Assembly (NCBI GenBank): GCA_029261925.1
Contig: JAJDAJ010000024.1
Coordinates: 1-64,000 of the forward strand
DNA: 64,000 bases
Direction of reading: 5' to 3'
From: Deltaproteobacteria bacterium
GTDB taxonomy: Bacteria; Myxococcota_A; UBA9160; SZUA-336
Shown: positions 52,966 to 64,000 of the stretch, in pieces
How positions within the stretch are numbered: position 1 is the stretch's first letter
Layout of the letters: each line of letters starts with the position of its first letter
The notes under the pieces: model-generated
The model's database searches: none
Told to the model about the DNA's origin: nothing
Seen by the model: the letters and a program-made list of their open reading frames with translations, nothing else
Position numbers and translations under genes: made by a program

Positions 52966-54660
52966 GTGCAGGAGATCCTGATCGTCGAGGACGACCGCGC
53001 CCAGGCCCGCCTGATGGCGCGCCTGGTCGAGCGCGGCGGCTACGCCTCGCGCGTGGTCCACGACGGTACGCACGCGCTGCGCGCGATCCGCGAGGCCCCG
53101 CCCGCGGCGGTCGTGCTCGACCTGCTGCTGCCCGGCATGAGCGGTGAGGCCGTGCTGGCGGCCCTGCAGGCGGACCCCGTGCACGCAGGCCTGCCGGTGA
53201 TCGCGGTCAGCGCGCTGTTCCGTGGAGCCGAGACCGCCGAGCGCCTGGTCGAGGCGGGAGCGCGCGCGTTCCTGCGCAAGCCGTTCGACGGCGATGCGCT
53301 GCTCGACGAGCTGGGCACCTCGCTCGGCCCCACCGGATCACGCGCGGCCGGCGTGAGCACGATCGACCTCGCGCACGTGCCGGTTCCCGAGGTGATCTGG
53401 GGCGCCGTCGAGCGCGAGCTGACCGGGGCGCTGCATTTCGCGCGCGCCCGGGTCCGCAAGTCGCTCCTGCTCGAGCGAGGGCAGCCGCGTGCGGTGCGCT
53501 CGAACGTGCGCTCGGAGACGCTGGGCGCGCGCCTGCAGACGGCGGGGCGCATCGACCGCGAGGCGGCGCTGGCCTCGTCGCGACGCGCCTGCGAGCGCGG
53601 CGAGCTGCAGGGCCAGGTCCTGGTCGAGATGGGCCTGATCGAGCCGCGTGAGCTCGAGCGCGAGATCGACCTCCAGGCGGCCCACAAGCTCATGGAGCTG
53701 TTCACCTGGAGCGAGGGCCTCACCTGCGAGCAGCCCGGCGTGCGTGGGCTGGCCATGGCCACGCCGCTCGAGGGCTGGACCTCCGAGCGCCTGCTGACCC
53801 GCGGCGTGAAGCTGATGCACGCCGAGAGCGTCGCGCGCGTGCTCGAGCCCTACGAGGAGTTCATCGCGATCCCCGACGACGACGAGACGCTCACCGCCGT
53901 CGACACGCTGCTGCGTCAGAAGCTCTGCGGCGGCGTGCGCGTGTCCGAGGTGGAGCCGGGCCAGCGCCCCTCACTGTACGCGGCCTGGCGTGTCGGGCGC
54001 CTGCGCCTGGACGTGCCGCGGGCGAGCGCCCCCGCACCGCGCGGCGAGTCGGCCGACCTGGCGCGCAAGCTCGCCGGTCTCCTGGCGCGCCAGCGCGAGC
54101 AGGATCTCTTCGAGGTGCTGCAGCTCGAGCTCGACGCGACGCCGGACCAGGTTCGCGAGGCCCACGCGCGCCTGTCGGCGGCCTGGGCCCCCTCCACCGT
54201 CCGCGACCAGCCCCCCCGCGTTCGCGCCCTGGCGGGAGCGCTGCGCGCCCGCATCGACCTGGCCCGCACCGTGCTGTGCGATCCCGCCGCGGCCAGCGCC
54301 TACGCGCGGCGCGCGCGTGCGCGCGCGCTGGATCCGGGCGGGTCCGCATCGATCACCGAGGAGGTCTGTGCCGAGGCCGAGCTGCAGCGCGGCCGCGCGC
54401 TGCTCGACGGCGGCGATCCCGCGCGGGCAGAGCCGGTGCTGCGCCGCGCGCTCGCGCTGGCGCCCGATGACACCGAGCTGATCTGCATCCACGCCTGGTG
54501 CGCGTACCTGGCCGGCCCCGGGGCTCCGGGGGCCGCGGCGCAGGCGCGCGAGCGGATGGACAAGGCGGCCGCGCTCGATCCCGACGCCGACGCGCCGCCG
54601 AGCTGGCGGGCGCGTCTCGAGGCCGCGATCGCCAGCGGCACGGATCGAGCCGCCTCCTAG
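52966..54660 (+). CDS. Response regulator with DUF4388, J-like and tetratricopeptide regions
   Basis: This protein has 564 residues. A receiver domain (1-120) has EDDRAQ, phospho-acceptor Asp in [13 protein letters not shown] and the Lys of FLRKPF. Residues about 125-270 match DUF4388 ([35 protein letters not shown]...), common in myxobacterial signalling. A degenerate J-like helical region without HPD ([25 protein letters not shown]) is followed by TPR-like repeats ([32 protein letters not shown]). There is no DNA-binding domain, so output is probably by protein contacts. The start is the GTG at 52966. Confidence 0.78.
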   Translation: MQEILIVEDDRAQARLMARLVERGGYASRVVHDGTHALRAIREAPPAAVVLDLLLPGMSGEAVLAALQADPVHAGLPVIAVSALFRGAETAERLVEAGARAFLRKPFDGDALLDELGTSLGPTGSRAAGVSTIDLAHVPVPEVIWGAVERELTGALHFARARVRKSLLLERGQPRAVRSNVRSETLGARLQTAGRIDREAALASSRRACERGELQGQVLVEMGLIEPRELEREIDLQAAHKLMELFTWSEGLTCEQPGVRGLAMATPLEGWTSERLLTRGVKLMHAESVARVLEPYEEFIAIPDDDETLTAVDTLLRQKLCGGVRVSEVEPGQRPSLYAAWRVGRLRLDVPRASAPAPRGESADLARKLAGLLARQREQDLFEVLQLELDATPDQVREAHARLSAAWAPSTVRDQPPRVRALAGALRARIDLARTVLCDPAAASAYARRARARALDPGGSASITEEVCAEAELQRGRALLDGGDPARAEPVLRRALALAPDDTELICIHAWCAYLAGPGAPGAAAQARERMDKAAALDPDADAPPSWRARLEAAIASGTDRAAS

Positions 54661-55508
54661 GCGCCGAGGTGGCGCGCGTGGAAGCGCACGTGATCCTCGA
54701 TGAAGCTCGCGATGAAGAAGTACGAGTGATCGTAGCCGGGCTGCATCCGCAGCTCGAGCTCGACGCCGGCCGTCGCGCACGCCTCGTGCAGCAGCTCGGG
54801 CCGGAGCTGCGCGTCGAGGAAGCCGTCGGCATCGCCCTGGTCCACGAGCAGGGGCAGCTCGCAGCCGCGGCGTTCGATCAGCAGGCAGGCGTCGTGCTCT
54901 TCCCACGCGGCGCGGTCGTCACCGAGATAGCTCCCGAACGCCTTGTGGCCCCAGCCACAGCGGGTCGGCGAGCAGATCGGCGCGAACGCCGACACCGAGC
55001 GGTAGCGCCCCGGATTGCGTAGCGCCGCGACCAGCGCACCGTGGCCGCCCATCGAGTGGCCCGAGATCGCGCGACGCGCCGGATCGACGGGGTAGTGTGC
55101 CTCGATCAGGGCCGGCAGCTCGTCGACCACGTAGTCGTACATGCGGTAGTTCGCCGACCAGGGCTCCTGCGTGGCGTTGACGTAGAAGCCGGCACCGTGA
55201 CCGAGATCCCACGCGCCCTCGGGGTCGTCGGGCACGTGCTCGCCGCGCGGGCTGGTGTCGGGGGCGACCAGCATCAGGCCGCACTCCGCGGCCCAGCGCT
55301 GCGCGCCCGCCTTGGTCGTGAAGTTCTCGTCGGTGCAGGTCAGTCCCGACAGCCAGTACAGCACCGGAACCGGACCCTGCTCGGCCTGCGGCGGGACGAA
55401 GACCGAGAGCTGCATGTCGCACGCAGAGCAGGCGGACGCGTGGCGCAGGGTCTCGACCCGGCCCCCGTGCATCCGCGAGCTGGACTGGAGCCCGGGCGTC
55501 TCGCTCAC
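54657..55508 (-). CDS. fghA: S-formylglutathione hydrolase
   Basis: This 283-residue esterase-D-type hydrolase completes glutathione-dependent formaldehyde oxidation. Blocks are [40 protein letters not shown], the nucleophile [44 protein letters not shown] and the catalytic His in [13 protein letters not shown]. The GTG at 55508 overlaps the upstream lipoprotein stop as GTGA. The partner glutathione-dependent formaldehyde dehydrogenase is not in the window. Confidence 0.92.
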   Translation of the reverse strand: MSETPGLQSSSRMHGGRVETLRHASACSACDMQLSVFVPPQAEQGPVPVLYWLSGLTCTDENFTTKAGAQRWAAECGLMLVAPDTSPRGEHVPDDPEGAWDLGHGAGFYVNATQEPWSANYRMYDYVVDELPALIEAHYPVDPARRAISGHSMGGHGALVAALRNPGRYRSVSAFAPICSPTRCGWGHKAFGSYLGDDRAAWEEHDACLLIERRGCELPLLVDQGDADGFLDAQLRPELLHEACATAGVELELRMQPGYDHSYFFIASFIEDHVRFHARHLGA

Positions 55509-56035
55509 GAGCCGTCGGCGTGCACGAGCATCAGGTTGGTGAAGTCGCCGCCGTCGGTGATCGCGATCGTGAGCTGCCGGTGCTCCTTCTGGGCCGCCAT
55601 CAGCACGTCCGCCCCGATCTCGCGCTCCTGGGCGAGGGTCCAGCTGCCCTCCGAGAGCGCCTGCTGGTACCAGCCGCGTACGCTGGCCGTGTCGTCGTCG
55701 ATGCGGAACGCGGCGCGGATCGCCCCCATGTCCTCCATGGGAGGGTGATACGCGGTCGCCCCCTCGGGTACGGGCACGTCGTCGGGCAGCGACGAGGGCA
55801 CCCCGGGGTCGACCTCGGGTAGCCCGGGACGCGCCGGCGTCGGCGCCTTCGCGGACGGCGGCGCCGACTGCGGGGTCGCGGGCGCCTCGGACCCCGGCGT
55901 TGCCGCGGGCCCGGAGTCGGACGCGTCGCCGCACGCGATCGGCCCCAGGGTCACGACGGCACAGATCAGGATCAGGCGCGCGGCGACGGCAGCTGCCGGG
56001 ACCGGACTCGTCGACATCGGGCTCGGATGGCTCAT
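55505..56035 (-). CDS. Lipoprotein of unknown function
   Basis: This 176-residue protein has a lipoprotein-like signal ([16 protein letters not shown]). A Pro/Ala-rich linker (about 40-75) precedes a domain that begins [16 protein letters not shown] and continues [27 protein letters not shown], a pattern often seen in periplasmic lipoproteins of unknown role (compact alpha/beta). The stop overlaps the start of S-formylglutathione hydrolase, so the two are co-expressed. Confidence 0.6.
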   Translation of the reverse strand: MSHPSPMSTSPVPAAAVAARLILICAVVTLGPIACGDASDSGPAATPGSEAPATPQSAPPSAKAPTPARPGLPEVDPGVPSSLPDDVPVPEGATAYHPPMEDMGAIRAAFRIDDDTASVRGWYQQALSEGSWTLAQEREIGADVLMAAQKEHRQLTIAITDGGDFTNLMLVHADGS

Positions 56036-56174
56036 GCTCTGCGTCCTTTTCCGCCGGGAGGCGGCGGCGCGATCTTACCCGGGTGCCGTGGCGCGGTCGA
56101 CCGCGGGGTCGCGCCGGCCGGGTCGCGCCCGCGGGAGCCCGCGGTATCCTCCGCGGCGTCCCGACGGAGGCGCC

Positions 56175-57374
56175 GTGCCCGCACACCCGACCCAGCCCGA
56201 GATCCGCCTGCTCGACGGCCGCTTCTACGCGGACGACCCGCACCGCTGGTTCGACTGGATGCGCGAGAAGGCGCCCGTGTACCTGGACGAGACCTCGGAC
56301 ACGCCGGTCTGGGCCGTCACGCTGCACGAGGACGTGATGGCCGTGTCGCGTGACGCGAGGACCTTCATCAACGGCGGGGGCATGCGGCCGGACTCGCCGC
56401 CGATCCCGTCGATGATCAACATGGACGACCCCCTGCACAAGCGGCGCCGCAACCTGGTCAATACCGGTCTGACCATGCGGAAGGTCGAGGCGCTCGAGCC
56501 GAAGACCCGCGAGATCTGTCGCGGCCTGATCGATCGCGCGCTGGAGAAGGGCGAGTTCGACTTCGTGCGCGAGGTCGCCGCACCGCTGCCGATGATCATG
56601 ATCGGGGACATGCTCGGCGTGGAGCCGGAGGACCGCGACATGCTGCTGCGCTGGTCCGACGACCTGATGTATGCGCTCTCGTCGACCGCCACGCCGGAGA
56701 TCGCCGCGCGGGCCGGAACCGCGTTCATGGAGTACAGGGAGTACAACGCGCGCGTCGTCGCCGACCGCCGCGCGAGCCCGCGCGACGACATGATCAGCGC
56801 GCTGGTGCACGCCGAGATCGAGGGCGAGCGCCTCGACGACGAGGCCCTGCTCCAGGAGTCGCTGCTGATCCTGATCGGGGGTGATGAGACGACGCGCCAC
56901 GTGATCTCCGGCGGCATGCACCAGCTGCTGCTGAATCCCGGACAGCGCGCGGCGCTCGCTGCCGCGCCCGAGCGACTGCCGGTCGCCCTCGAGGAGATGC
57001 TGCGCTGGGTCTCGCCGATCATGAACATGGCGCGCACGGTCACGCGCGATGTGGAGCTGCGCGGCCAGAAGCTGCGCGCTGGCGACAAGCTGCTGCTGAT
57101 GTACGCCGCTGCCAACCGCGATGCGCGAGCCTTCGACCAGCCGCATAGCTTCGACGCCGCGCGCGACCCGAACCACCACGTCGCCTTCGGCGGCTACGGC
57201 ACCCATCACTGCATGGGAGCGAATCTCGCGCGTCTGGAGCTTCGGATCCTGTTCGAGGAGCTGCTCGCGCGCGCTCCCGGGCTCGAGCTCGCCTCCGACG
57301 CGCCGCCACCACTGCGCCCGGCGAACTTCGTGGTGGGCTTCGAGGAGCTGCCGGTGCGCGTCGCGGCGTCTTGA
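56175..57374 (+). CDS. Cytochrome P450, CYP142-like
   Basis: This 399-residue soluble P450 has I-helix [30 protein letters not shown] (ExxR), and the haem loop [18 protein letters not shown] with the Cys ligand. From memory, [48 protein letters not shown] and [16 protein letters not shown] closely resemble mycobacterial CYP142, which oxidises the terminal carbon of the cholesterol side chain. Electrons would come from a ferredoxin such as the one at 16905. The GTG at 56175 follows GACGGAGG. Its stop overlaps the cca start as TTGA. Confidence 0.85.
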   Translation: MPAHPTQPEIRLLDGRFYADDPHRWFDWMREKAPVYLDETSDTPVWAVTLHEDVMAVSRDARTFINGGGMRPDSPPIPSMINMDDPLHKRRRNLVNTGLTMRKVEALEPKTREICRGLIDRALEKGEFDFVREVAAPLPMIMIGDMLGVEPEDRDMLLRWSDDLMYALSSTATPEIAARAGTAFMEYREYNARVVADRRASPRDDMISALVHAEIEGERLDDEALLQESLLILIGGDETTRHVISGGMHQLLLNPGQRAALAAAPERLPVALEEMLRWVSPIMNMARTVTRDVELRGQKLRAGDKLLLMYAAANRDARAFDQPHSFDAARDPNHHVAFGGYGTHHCMGANLARLELRILFEELLARAPGLELASDAPPPLRPANFVVGFEELPVRVAAS

Positions 57375-58759
57375 GCGCCGGCCCCGCGCTCGATCCGCGC
57401 ATCCTCGAGATCTGCGCCGCGGTGCGCGAGGCCGGCGGCCGCGCGCTGGTCGTGGGGGGGCGGGTCCGTGACGAGCTGCTCGGGGATCCCGAGCCCAAGG
57501 ACGTCGACGTGGAGGTCTTCGGGCTCGCGCTCGAAGCGCTCCAGGAGCTCCTCGCGCGCTCCGGCAGCGTGATCGAGGTCGGTCGGGCCTTCGGCGTGCT
57601 GCGCCTGAAGGGCCTCGACGCCGACTTCTCTCTGCCGCGTCGCGACAGCAAGGTCGGCGCCGGGCACCGCGGCTTCGACGTCACGTGCGATCCCGGGATG
57701 GATCCCGCCGACGCCGCGCTCCGCCGCGACCTGACGATCAACGCGATCTCGAAGGACCCGCTGACCGGCGAGATCCTCGATCCGCTCGGCGGACGCGCCG
57801 ATCTGGAGCGCGGCGTGCTGCGTGCGGCAGACGCGTCGCAGTTCGCGGACGACCCGCTGCGCGGCGTCCGCGTGGCGCAGTTCGCCGCCCGCTTCGAGAT
57901 GGAGCCCGACGCGGAGCTACGCGAGCTCTGTGCCCGGCTCGACCTGTCGGAGCTGCCCGGCGAGCGCATCGCGGAGGAGCTGCGCAAGCTGCTGCTGCGC
58001 GCGCGCCGCCCCTCGATCGGGCTGCGCTTTCTCGAGCAGACGCGCCTGCTGCGCTACCTGCCGGAGCTCGACGCGCTGCGCGGGGTGCCGCAGGATCCGC
58101 GCTGGCACCCCGAGGGCGACGTCTGGGTGCACACGCTGCGGGTCGTGGACGAGGCGGCGGCGCTGCGGGACGGCGCGGCCGGGGATGCCGACGCCCCCCT
58201 GGCGCTGATGCTGGCGGCGCTCTGTCACGACACTGGCAAGCCCGCGACCACCGTCGAGCAGGACGGTCGCGTGGTCTCGCCGGGGCACGACGTCGCCGGC
58301 GTCGAGCTCACGCGCGCGCTGCTGCGCGGGCTGCGCTTCTCGAACGCGCTCGTCGATCGGGTCGCGGCCCTGGTGCGCGATCACCTGGCACCCGCGCTCT
58401 ACCCGCGCGACGCCGCGGGCCCGCGCGCGTACCGTCGGCTGGCGCGCCGCCTGGCGGTTGCCGGGTCGAGCCTGCGCGAGCTCGAGCGGCTGGCGCGTGC
58501 CGATCAGCTGGGGCGCACGACTCCGGCCGCGCTGGCACGCGAATTCCCCGATGGCGACACCTTCCTGGAGCGCGCGGCCGCCCTGGAGGTGACCGATCGC
58601 GGGCTGCCCGACGTGGTGCAGGGGCGCCACCTGATCGAGCGCGGGCTCGAGCCCGGCCGCCGCTTCGGCGAGATCCTGGACCGCTGCCGCGAGCTGCAGG
58701 ACGAGACCGGCTGGGACGATCCCGCGCGCATCCTCGACGCGGTGCTGGCCGACGGCTAG
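57371..58759 (+). CDS. cca: tRNA nucleotidyltransferase (CCA-adding/poly(A) polymerase family)
   Basis: This 462-residue class II nucleotidyltransferase has [14 protein letters not shown], the metal-binding [17 protein letters not shown], the RRDLTINAI block, and [16 protein letters not shown]. An HD-type domain follows ([26 protein letters not shown]), as in multifunctional CCA enzymes. It adds or repairs the CCA end of tRNA. The start is the TTG at 57371 overlapping the P450 stop; no ATG precedes the conserved core. The stop overlaps the antiporter stop by 4 bp. Confidence 0.88.
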   Translation: MSAGPALDPRILEICAAVREAGGRALVVGGRVRDELLGDPEPKDVDVEVFGLALEALQELLARSGSVIEVGRAFGVLRLKGLDADFSLPRRDSKVGAGHRGFDVTCDPGMDPADAALRRDLTINAISKDPLTGEILDPLGGRADLERGVLRAADASQFADDPLRGVRVAQFAARFEMEPDAELRELCARLDLSELPGERIAEELRKLLLRARRPSIGLRFLEQTRLLRYLPELDALRGVPQDPRWHPEGDVWVHTLRVVDEAAALRDGAAGDADAPLALMLAALCHDTGKPATTVEQDGRVVSPGHDVAGVELTRALLRGLRFSNALVDRVAALVRDHLAPALYPRDAAGPRAYRRLARRLAVAGSSLRELERLARADQLGRTTPAALAREFPDGDTFLERAAALEVTDRGLPDVVQGRHLIERGLEPGRRFGEILDRCRELQDETGWDDPARILDAVLADG

Positions 58760-59715
58760 CCCGCGGCCGGCTGCCTCGCCAGCAGCCAGACCAGGTAGGC
58801 GGCGTAGAGGCCGAGCAGGGCCGCCCCCTCGAAGCGACCCACGCGTCTGCCCGTCCAGAGCAGCGGCGCGAGCAGCGCGGCGAGGCCGACCATGGCTGCG
58901 AGGTCGGCGCCGCCGATCCCGCCCGACCGCAGCGGCTCGACCACGGCGGTGGCGCCGAGGATGCCGAGGATGTTGAAGATGTTGCTGCCGATGACGTTGC
59001 CGATCGCGATCTCGCCCTGTCCGCGCAGCGAGGCCACCACGGAAGTGGCCAGCTCCGGGAGGCTGGTCCCGACGGCGACGATGGTCAGCCCGATCGCGGC
59101 CTCGGTCACGCCGAGCGCCCGCGCCAGGTCGACCGCGATCCCCACCAGCAGGTGACCGCCGCCGACGAGCAGGCCGAGGCCGGTCAGCACCAGGGCGATG
59201 CTCGCGGCCGCGCCCCGGGGCGGCCGGGCGGCTGCCGCCGCGAGCTCGTCGCGGACGGGCTCCGGCTCGTCGGGCGCCTCGCGAAAGGTGAACACCACGT
59301 AGACCAGGAGCGCGACGAGCAGCAGGCCGCCTTCCAGGCGTGAGACCACGCCGTCTCCGAGGACCGCCACCAGGCCCAGCGAGGCCAGCAGCATGATCGG
59401 TGCGTCCACGCGCAGGATCCTGGCCTCGACGCGGGCCGGGTGCAGCAGCGTCGCCAGGCCCAGGATCAGCGCGATGTTCGCGATGTTCGAGCCGACCACG
59501 TTGCCCAGCGCGATGCCGCTGCGGCCCGCGAGGGCGGCGTCCAGCGACACGACCAGCTCGGGCGCACTGGTGCCGAAGGCCACCACCGTCAGTCCGATCG
59601 CCAGGCGCGAGACGCCGACGCCCGCCGCGAGGGAGGTGGCCCCGCGCACGAGGAGCTCGCCGCCCGCGAACAGAAGCAGCACCGAGATGGCGCCCTGCAG
59701 CAGGTCCACGGTCAC
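58756..59715 (-). CDS. Ca2+/Na+ antiporter of the CaCA family (YrbG-like)
   Basis: This 319-residue membrane protein has about ten helices and two inverted copies of the alpha-repeat: LTVVAFGTSAPELVVSLDAAL...GNVVGSNIANIALILG and LTIVAVGTSLPELATSVVASL...GNVIGSNIFNILGILG. The Glu/Asp-Asn residues of these repeats bind Ca2+. A hydrophilic loop (about 145-170) separates the halves. It exports Ca2+ in exchange for Na+ or H+. The start is the GTG at 59715. Confidence 0.9.
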   Translation of the reverse strand: MTVDLLQGAISVLLLFAGGELLVRGATSLAAGVGVSRLAIGLTVVAFGTSAPELVVSLDAALAGRSGIALGNVVGSNIANIALILGLATLLHPARVEARILRVDAPIMLLASLGLVAVLGDGVVSRLEGGLLLVALLVYVVFTFREAPDEPEPVRDELAAAAARPPRGAAASIALVLTGLGLLVGGGHLLVGIAVDLARALGVTEAAIGLTIVAVGTSLPELATSVVASLRGQGEIAIGNVIGSNIFNILGILGATAVVEPLRSGGIGGADLAAMVGLAALLAPLLWTGRRVGRFEGAALLGLYAAYLVWLLARQPAAG

Positions 59716-59954
59716 CGGCTCCCCCGGCCGCGGGCCGTCCGGGCACCCGCTCGGGGCCGCGGGACCGGGGCGGCGCGAAGCCTGGCCGACACGGTGCTCA
59801 GCATCGCCAGGTGGTACCGGATGGCGCGGGTCCGCGCACGATCGCCGCCGCGCGGCTCACGCGTTTCCGCGTCGCGCCGATGAGGCGGGAGCGCGCGGCG
59901 CGGCCTGGCCCCCGCGGGCGCGCCCGAGTGCCGGACGGGCCAGGAGGGAATCCC

Positions 59955-60137
59955 GTGACGCGCCTCGCCCTGCTGCTCGCCTTCGCCGCCCTGTGCAGCG
60001 GCTGCTACGCCACCAAGATCGTGTCGGTCCCGATGCGGGTCGTCGGAGCCGTGAGCTCGGCGATTCCCTTCGTTGGCAACGTCACGCACGACTCGATCGA
60101 CACCGCGGCCGACGTGGTGGACGACGTCGGCGGCTGA
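59955..60137 (+). CDS. Very small lipoprotein
   Basis: This 60-residue protein is mostly signal peptide: LALLLAFAALCSGC with lipobox CSGC, then YATKIVSVPMRVVGAVSSAIP and a tail ending DTAADVVDDVGG. Similar tiny lipoproteins with ATKIVxVPxRxVG are widespread and unnamed (DUF6726-like). The GTG at 59955 is supported by CAGGAGGGA. It is convergent with the acyl-CoA synthetase gene. Confidence 0.65.
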   Translation: MTRLALLLAFAALCSGCYATKIVSVPMRVVGAVSSAIPFVGNVTHDSIDTAADVVDDVGG

Positions 60138-60156
60138 GCGCGTCGCCAGCCGTCTG

Positions 60157-61713
<1,557 letters not shown>

Positions 61714-61732
61714 GCCGTTCCTCCCGCGGCCC

Positions 61733-62890
61733 TCAGGGCCGCTCCGCGCCGAACAGCGCCATCGAGAAGTACTGCGAGCCGCCGCCGTAGGCGTGGCCCA
61801 GCGCCACCCGTGCGCCGTCGACCTGGTGCTCGCCGGCCTGGCCGCGCACCTGCAGGGCGGCCTCCGCGTAGCGGCACATTCCCGAGGCGCCGATCGGATT
61901 GGACGACAGCACGCCGCCCGACATGTTCACCGGAATGTCGCCGTCGAGCGCGGTCGCGCCCTCGTAGACCATCCGCCAGCCCTGGCCCTCCTCGCAGAAG
62001 CCCAGGCTCTCCAGCCACATGGGCTCGATCCACGAGAACGGCACGTAGAGCTCCGCGCAGTCGATCTGGGCGCGCGGATCCGTGATCCCCGCGTGGCCGT
62101 ACAGGTCCTGTGCGGCCAGGCGCTGCGCCATGGGATTCACGTTCTCGCGCCCGGCGAACATCGTCGGCTCGCTGCGCATGGCGCTGCCGAGCACCCAGGC
62201 CGGCGGGGTCGGCGCGCTCCGCGCGAGCGCCTCGCTGGCCACCACCATGGCGCACGCGCCGTCCGACGACGGGCAGGTCTCGAGGTAGCGCACGGGATCC
62301 CAGAGCATGGGCGACTGCATGATCTGCTCGAAGCTGATGTCGTCCATCCGCAGGTGCGCGTACGGGTTGCGCAGCGCGTTGAGGCGATCCTTGAGCGCGA
62401 CGCGGATCCCGGTGTCCTCGGGCGCGCCGGTGCGCTGGACGTACTTGCGGATCAGCGGTGTGAAGTAGCCGCCCGCACCGGCGACGACCGAGGCCGAGAA
62501 CGGGCCGCTGATCGACAGCCCCCACATGGCGTTGCTCTCGGACTGCTTCTCGTAGGCGATCGCCAGCACGCGGCCGTGAATCCCCGCCTGCACGAGGCTG
62601 AACGCGACGTTGGCGGTCGACCCGCCCACGCTGCCGGCGGTGTGCACGCGCAGCAGCGGCTTCCCCGCCGCTCCGATGGCGTCGGCGAGGTAGAGCTCGG
62701 GGAGCATGCAGCCCTCGAACATGTCGGGCGCCTTGCCGATCACCACCGCGTCGATGTCCTCGAAGCCCAGATCGGCGTCGTCGAGCGCGCGCAGCGCGGC
62801 CTCGCGCAGCAGACCCGGCATGGTCACGTCGGTTCGCTTCGCCGCGTACTTGGTCTGGCCGATGCCGACGACGCCGCAGAGCTCGGCCAT
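61733..62890 (-). CDS. Thiolase-fold lipid-transfer protein, Ltp3-like
   Basis: This 385-residue SCPx-type thiolase-fold protein has GVVGIGQTKYAAKR, VVIGKAPDMFEG, RVHTAGSVGGSTANVAFSLV, IAYEKQSESNAMWGLSI and NMSGGVLSSNPIGASGMCRYAEAA. From memory this is very close to mycobacterial Ltp3 (Rv3523). The place of the nucleophilic Cys (normally C-x-S-G) reads GSVGGS, so a normal thiolase reaction is unlikely. Its ATG overlaps the upstream stop (TGATG) with GGAGGGAG before it, so it is coupled to its partner. Confidence 0.82.
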   Translation of the reverse strand: MAELCGVVGIGQTKYAAKRTDVTMPGLLREAALRALDDADLGFEDIDAVVIGKAPDMFEGCMLPELYLADAIGAAGKPLLRVHTAGSVGGSTANVAFSLVQAGIHGRVLAIAYEKQSESNAMWGLSISGPFSASVVAGAGGYFTPLIRKYVQRTGAPEDTGIRVALKDRLNALRNPYAHLRMDDISFEQIMQSPMLWDPVRYLETCPSSDGACAMVVASEALARSAPTPPAWVLGSAMRSEPTMFAGRENVNPMAQRLAAQDLYGHAGITDPRAQIDCAELYVPFSWIEPMWLESLGFCEEGQGWRMVYEGATALDGDIPVNMSGGVLSSNPIGASGMCRYAEAALQVRGQAGEHQVDGARVALGHAYGGGSQYFSMALFGAERP

Positions 62891-63942
62891 CAATCTCCCT
62901 CCAGCACGCAGACGAGGTTCTGCTGCAGGCACGGCCCCTGGGACGCGTGCGCGATGCCGAGGTCGGCGTTGCCGGTCGTGATGCGCTCCACCGCGTCGAT
63001 GATGCGGTTCTGACCGCAGGAGAACATCGTGTGGGTCACCAGCGATCCGCCCGACGGATTGATGCGCACGTCGTCACCGAGTCCGAGCGCGTCGCGCAGG
63101 ATCAGCTCCTGGAAGCTGTAGGGCGCCGAGAGCTCGGCGAACTGCGGCCTGCGCTGGTCCACCCCGGCGTTGAGTCCCGCCTGCTGCGCGGAGACGCAGC
63201 GCGTCAGGTCGCGCAGCCCCAGGTGCATGGGCTCGACGCGGTGGTCGATGCCGCGGATCCACACCGGCCGGGCGCAGAGCTCGCGGGCGCGATCTCCGGC
63301 CACCAGGACCAGCGCGGTGGCACCGTCGGAGTGGGTCGGGCAGTCGTGCGCCCGCAGCGGTGAGGCCACGTAGGGCTCGGTCAGCAGCTTGTCGACGTCG
63401 TGCTCGCCCTTCTCGACGGCGTGCTGATTGTTCAGCGCGTCGCTTCGACAGCGGGCCACGATCGCGGCCAGGTCCCGCTCGTCACGGCCCGAGGCCTGCA
63501 GGTAGAGCCGCGCCTGCAGCGCGTTGATGCTGTCCATGTCGGGCCAGAGCGGTGCCACGCAGTACGGGTCGAGCGCGATGGACTGGACCTGCGCCAGGTC
63601 TCCCGGCGAGGTCTTGCCGAACGAGTAGACCAGCGCGGAGTCCACCTCTCCGGTCTGGATCTTGACCCACGCCTCGTACATCGCCCAGGCGCCGTCCATC
63701 TCGACGTGGGACTCCTTGACCGGCGGCCAGGCGCCGACCGCGTCGAGTGCCGACACGAAGGCGAAGGGCTGGCCCTGGAGCCAGTCGCTGCTCCCCGAGC
63801 AGGTGAAGTCGATGTCGCCCCGCGCGAGCCCGGAGCGGCGCACGGCCTCCTGTGCCACGGGCAGCAGGATCTCGATCTCGTTGCGGTCCGGTGCCGCACG
63901 CGTGTTGAACTGCGCGGTCGAGACGATCGCCACGTCCTGCAT
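62890..63942 (-). CDS. Thiolase-fold lipid-transfer protein, Ltp4-like
   Basis: This 350-residue second thiolase-fold subunit has VAIVSTAQFNTR, FTCSGSSDWLQGQPF, SHVEMDGAWAMYEAWVKIQTG, CPTHSDGATALVLVA and NPSGGSLVTHTMFSCGQNRIIDA. The nucleophilic Cys position reads EMDGA, and the C-terminal HPxG block reads NPSGGSLVTHTMF. It is coupled to the Ltp3-like gene, as in mycobacteria where ltp4 and ltp3 are neighbours. The pair may form a heteromer with a DUF35 protein. The ATG at 63942 overlaps the preceding stop by one base. Confidence 0.8.
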   Translation of the reverse strand: MQDVAIVSTAQFNTRAAPDRNEIEILLPVAQEAVRRSGLARGDIDFTCSGSSDWLQGQPFAFVSALDAVGAWPPVKESHVEMDGAWAMYEAWVKIQTGEVDSALVYSFGKTSPGDLAQVQSIALDPYCVAPLWPDMDSINALQARLYLQASGRDERDLAAIVARCRSDALNNQHAVEKGEHDVDKLLTEPYVASPLRAHDCPTHSDGATALVLVAGDRARELCARPVWIRGIDHRVEPMHLGLRDLTRCVSAQQAGLNAGVDQRRPQFAELSAPYSFQELILRDALGLGDDVRINPSGGSLVTHTMFSCGQNRIIDAVERITTGNADLGIAHASQGPCLQQNLVCVLEGD

Positions 63943-64000
63943 CAGCAGTATTCCTTGATCTCGTCGTACGGAACGTCCGGCTCGTCCAGCGGCTCGAAGT
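63942..64000 (-). CDS. C-terminal end of a gene running into the window
   Basis: Only the last 18 residues (FEPLDEPDVPYDEIKEYC) and the stop are visible; the TGA shares its last base with the Ltp4-like start. By analogy with mycobacterial clusters the partner upstream of ltp4-ltp3 is often a DUF35 OB-fold zinc protein, but these residues alone do not show it. Confidence 0.5.
   Translation of the reverse strand, partial: FEPLDEPDVPYDEIKEYC

Overview
This is a very GC-rich bacterial segment with dense gene packing, frequent GTG/TTG starts and many 4-base stop/start overlaps. The gene content is an exported VCBS-repeat protein, a receiver-DUF4388 regulator, a Fur/Bfd iron pair, ergothioneine synthase EgtB, an ImuA/ImuB/DnaE2 mutasome, a full classical menaquinone operon, and steroid-type CYP142, FadD and Ltp genes. 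This fits a member of the Myxococcota, Binatota or another former deltaproteobacterial lineage, probably an environmental aerobe. The assignment is inference from gene content; there is no rRNA, and no tRNA, CRISPR array, phage or insertion sequence was seen.

Layout. 1-5.7 kb: end of an AsmA-like gene, a small HTH regulator, PtsP (EI-Ntr), Fur, and Bfd with a Fur box in its promoter, then a sugar epimerase/isomerase. 5.7-10.6 kb: small and exported proteins, a BFD-like iron-sulfur protein beside a RecB-family nuclease, CysE, a 2OG-Fe(II) oxygenase and YjbQ. 10.6-15 kb: one long VCBS-repeat/thrombospondin-3 gene interrupted by three apparent single-base deletions. 15-18.3 kb: exonuclease III, small proteins, a P450-type ferredoxin and a PatB aminotransferase.

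18.8-29 kb: dnaE2 and imuB are coupled on the minus strand; imuA lies about 4.7 kb away on the same strand. The intervening plus-strand block holds a DUF4870 membrane protein, an MsrA-like protein without its catalytic Cys, an Imm35-L7/L12 fusion, a 3D-domain lipoprotein, EgtB, a HAD phosphatase and a SUFU-domain protein. imuA and imuB carry the same direct-repeat operator at the same distance from their starts, so they still look co-regulated.

29-42 kb: SGNH-like and YceK-like envelope proteins, an aldo/keto reductase and a lipoprotein, then an eight-gene minus-strand operon merR-menF-menD-menH-menB-menA-menC-menE with every junction overlapping. Its leader contains a cluster of GTGCCAGGCAC palindromes. 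42-51 kb: a membrane-anchored iron-sulfur aldo/keto reductase with an internal twin-arginine motif, an ABC-class ATPase, GST, an SDR enzyme, glutathione reductase, Aat and an EF-hand protein. 51-56 kb: a beta-helix protein, a coiled-coil flagellin-like protein, a receiver-DUF4388 protein and S-formylglutathione hydrolase.

56-64 kb: a CYP142-like P450 coupled to tRNA nucleotidyltransferase, a Ca2+/Na+ antiporter, a small lipoprotein, then an acyl-CoA synthetase and two thiolase-fold lipid-transfer proteins resembling mycobacterial Ltp3/Ltp4. Together with the ferredoxin at 17 kb, this suggests breakdown of a sterol or other branched side chain.
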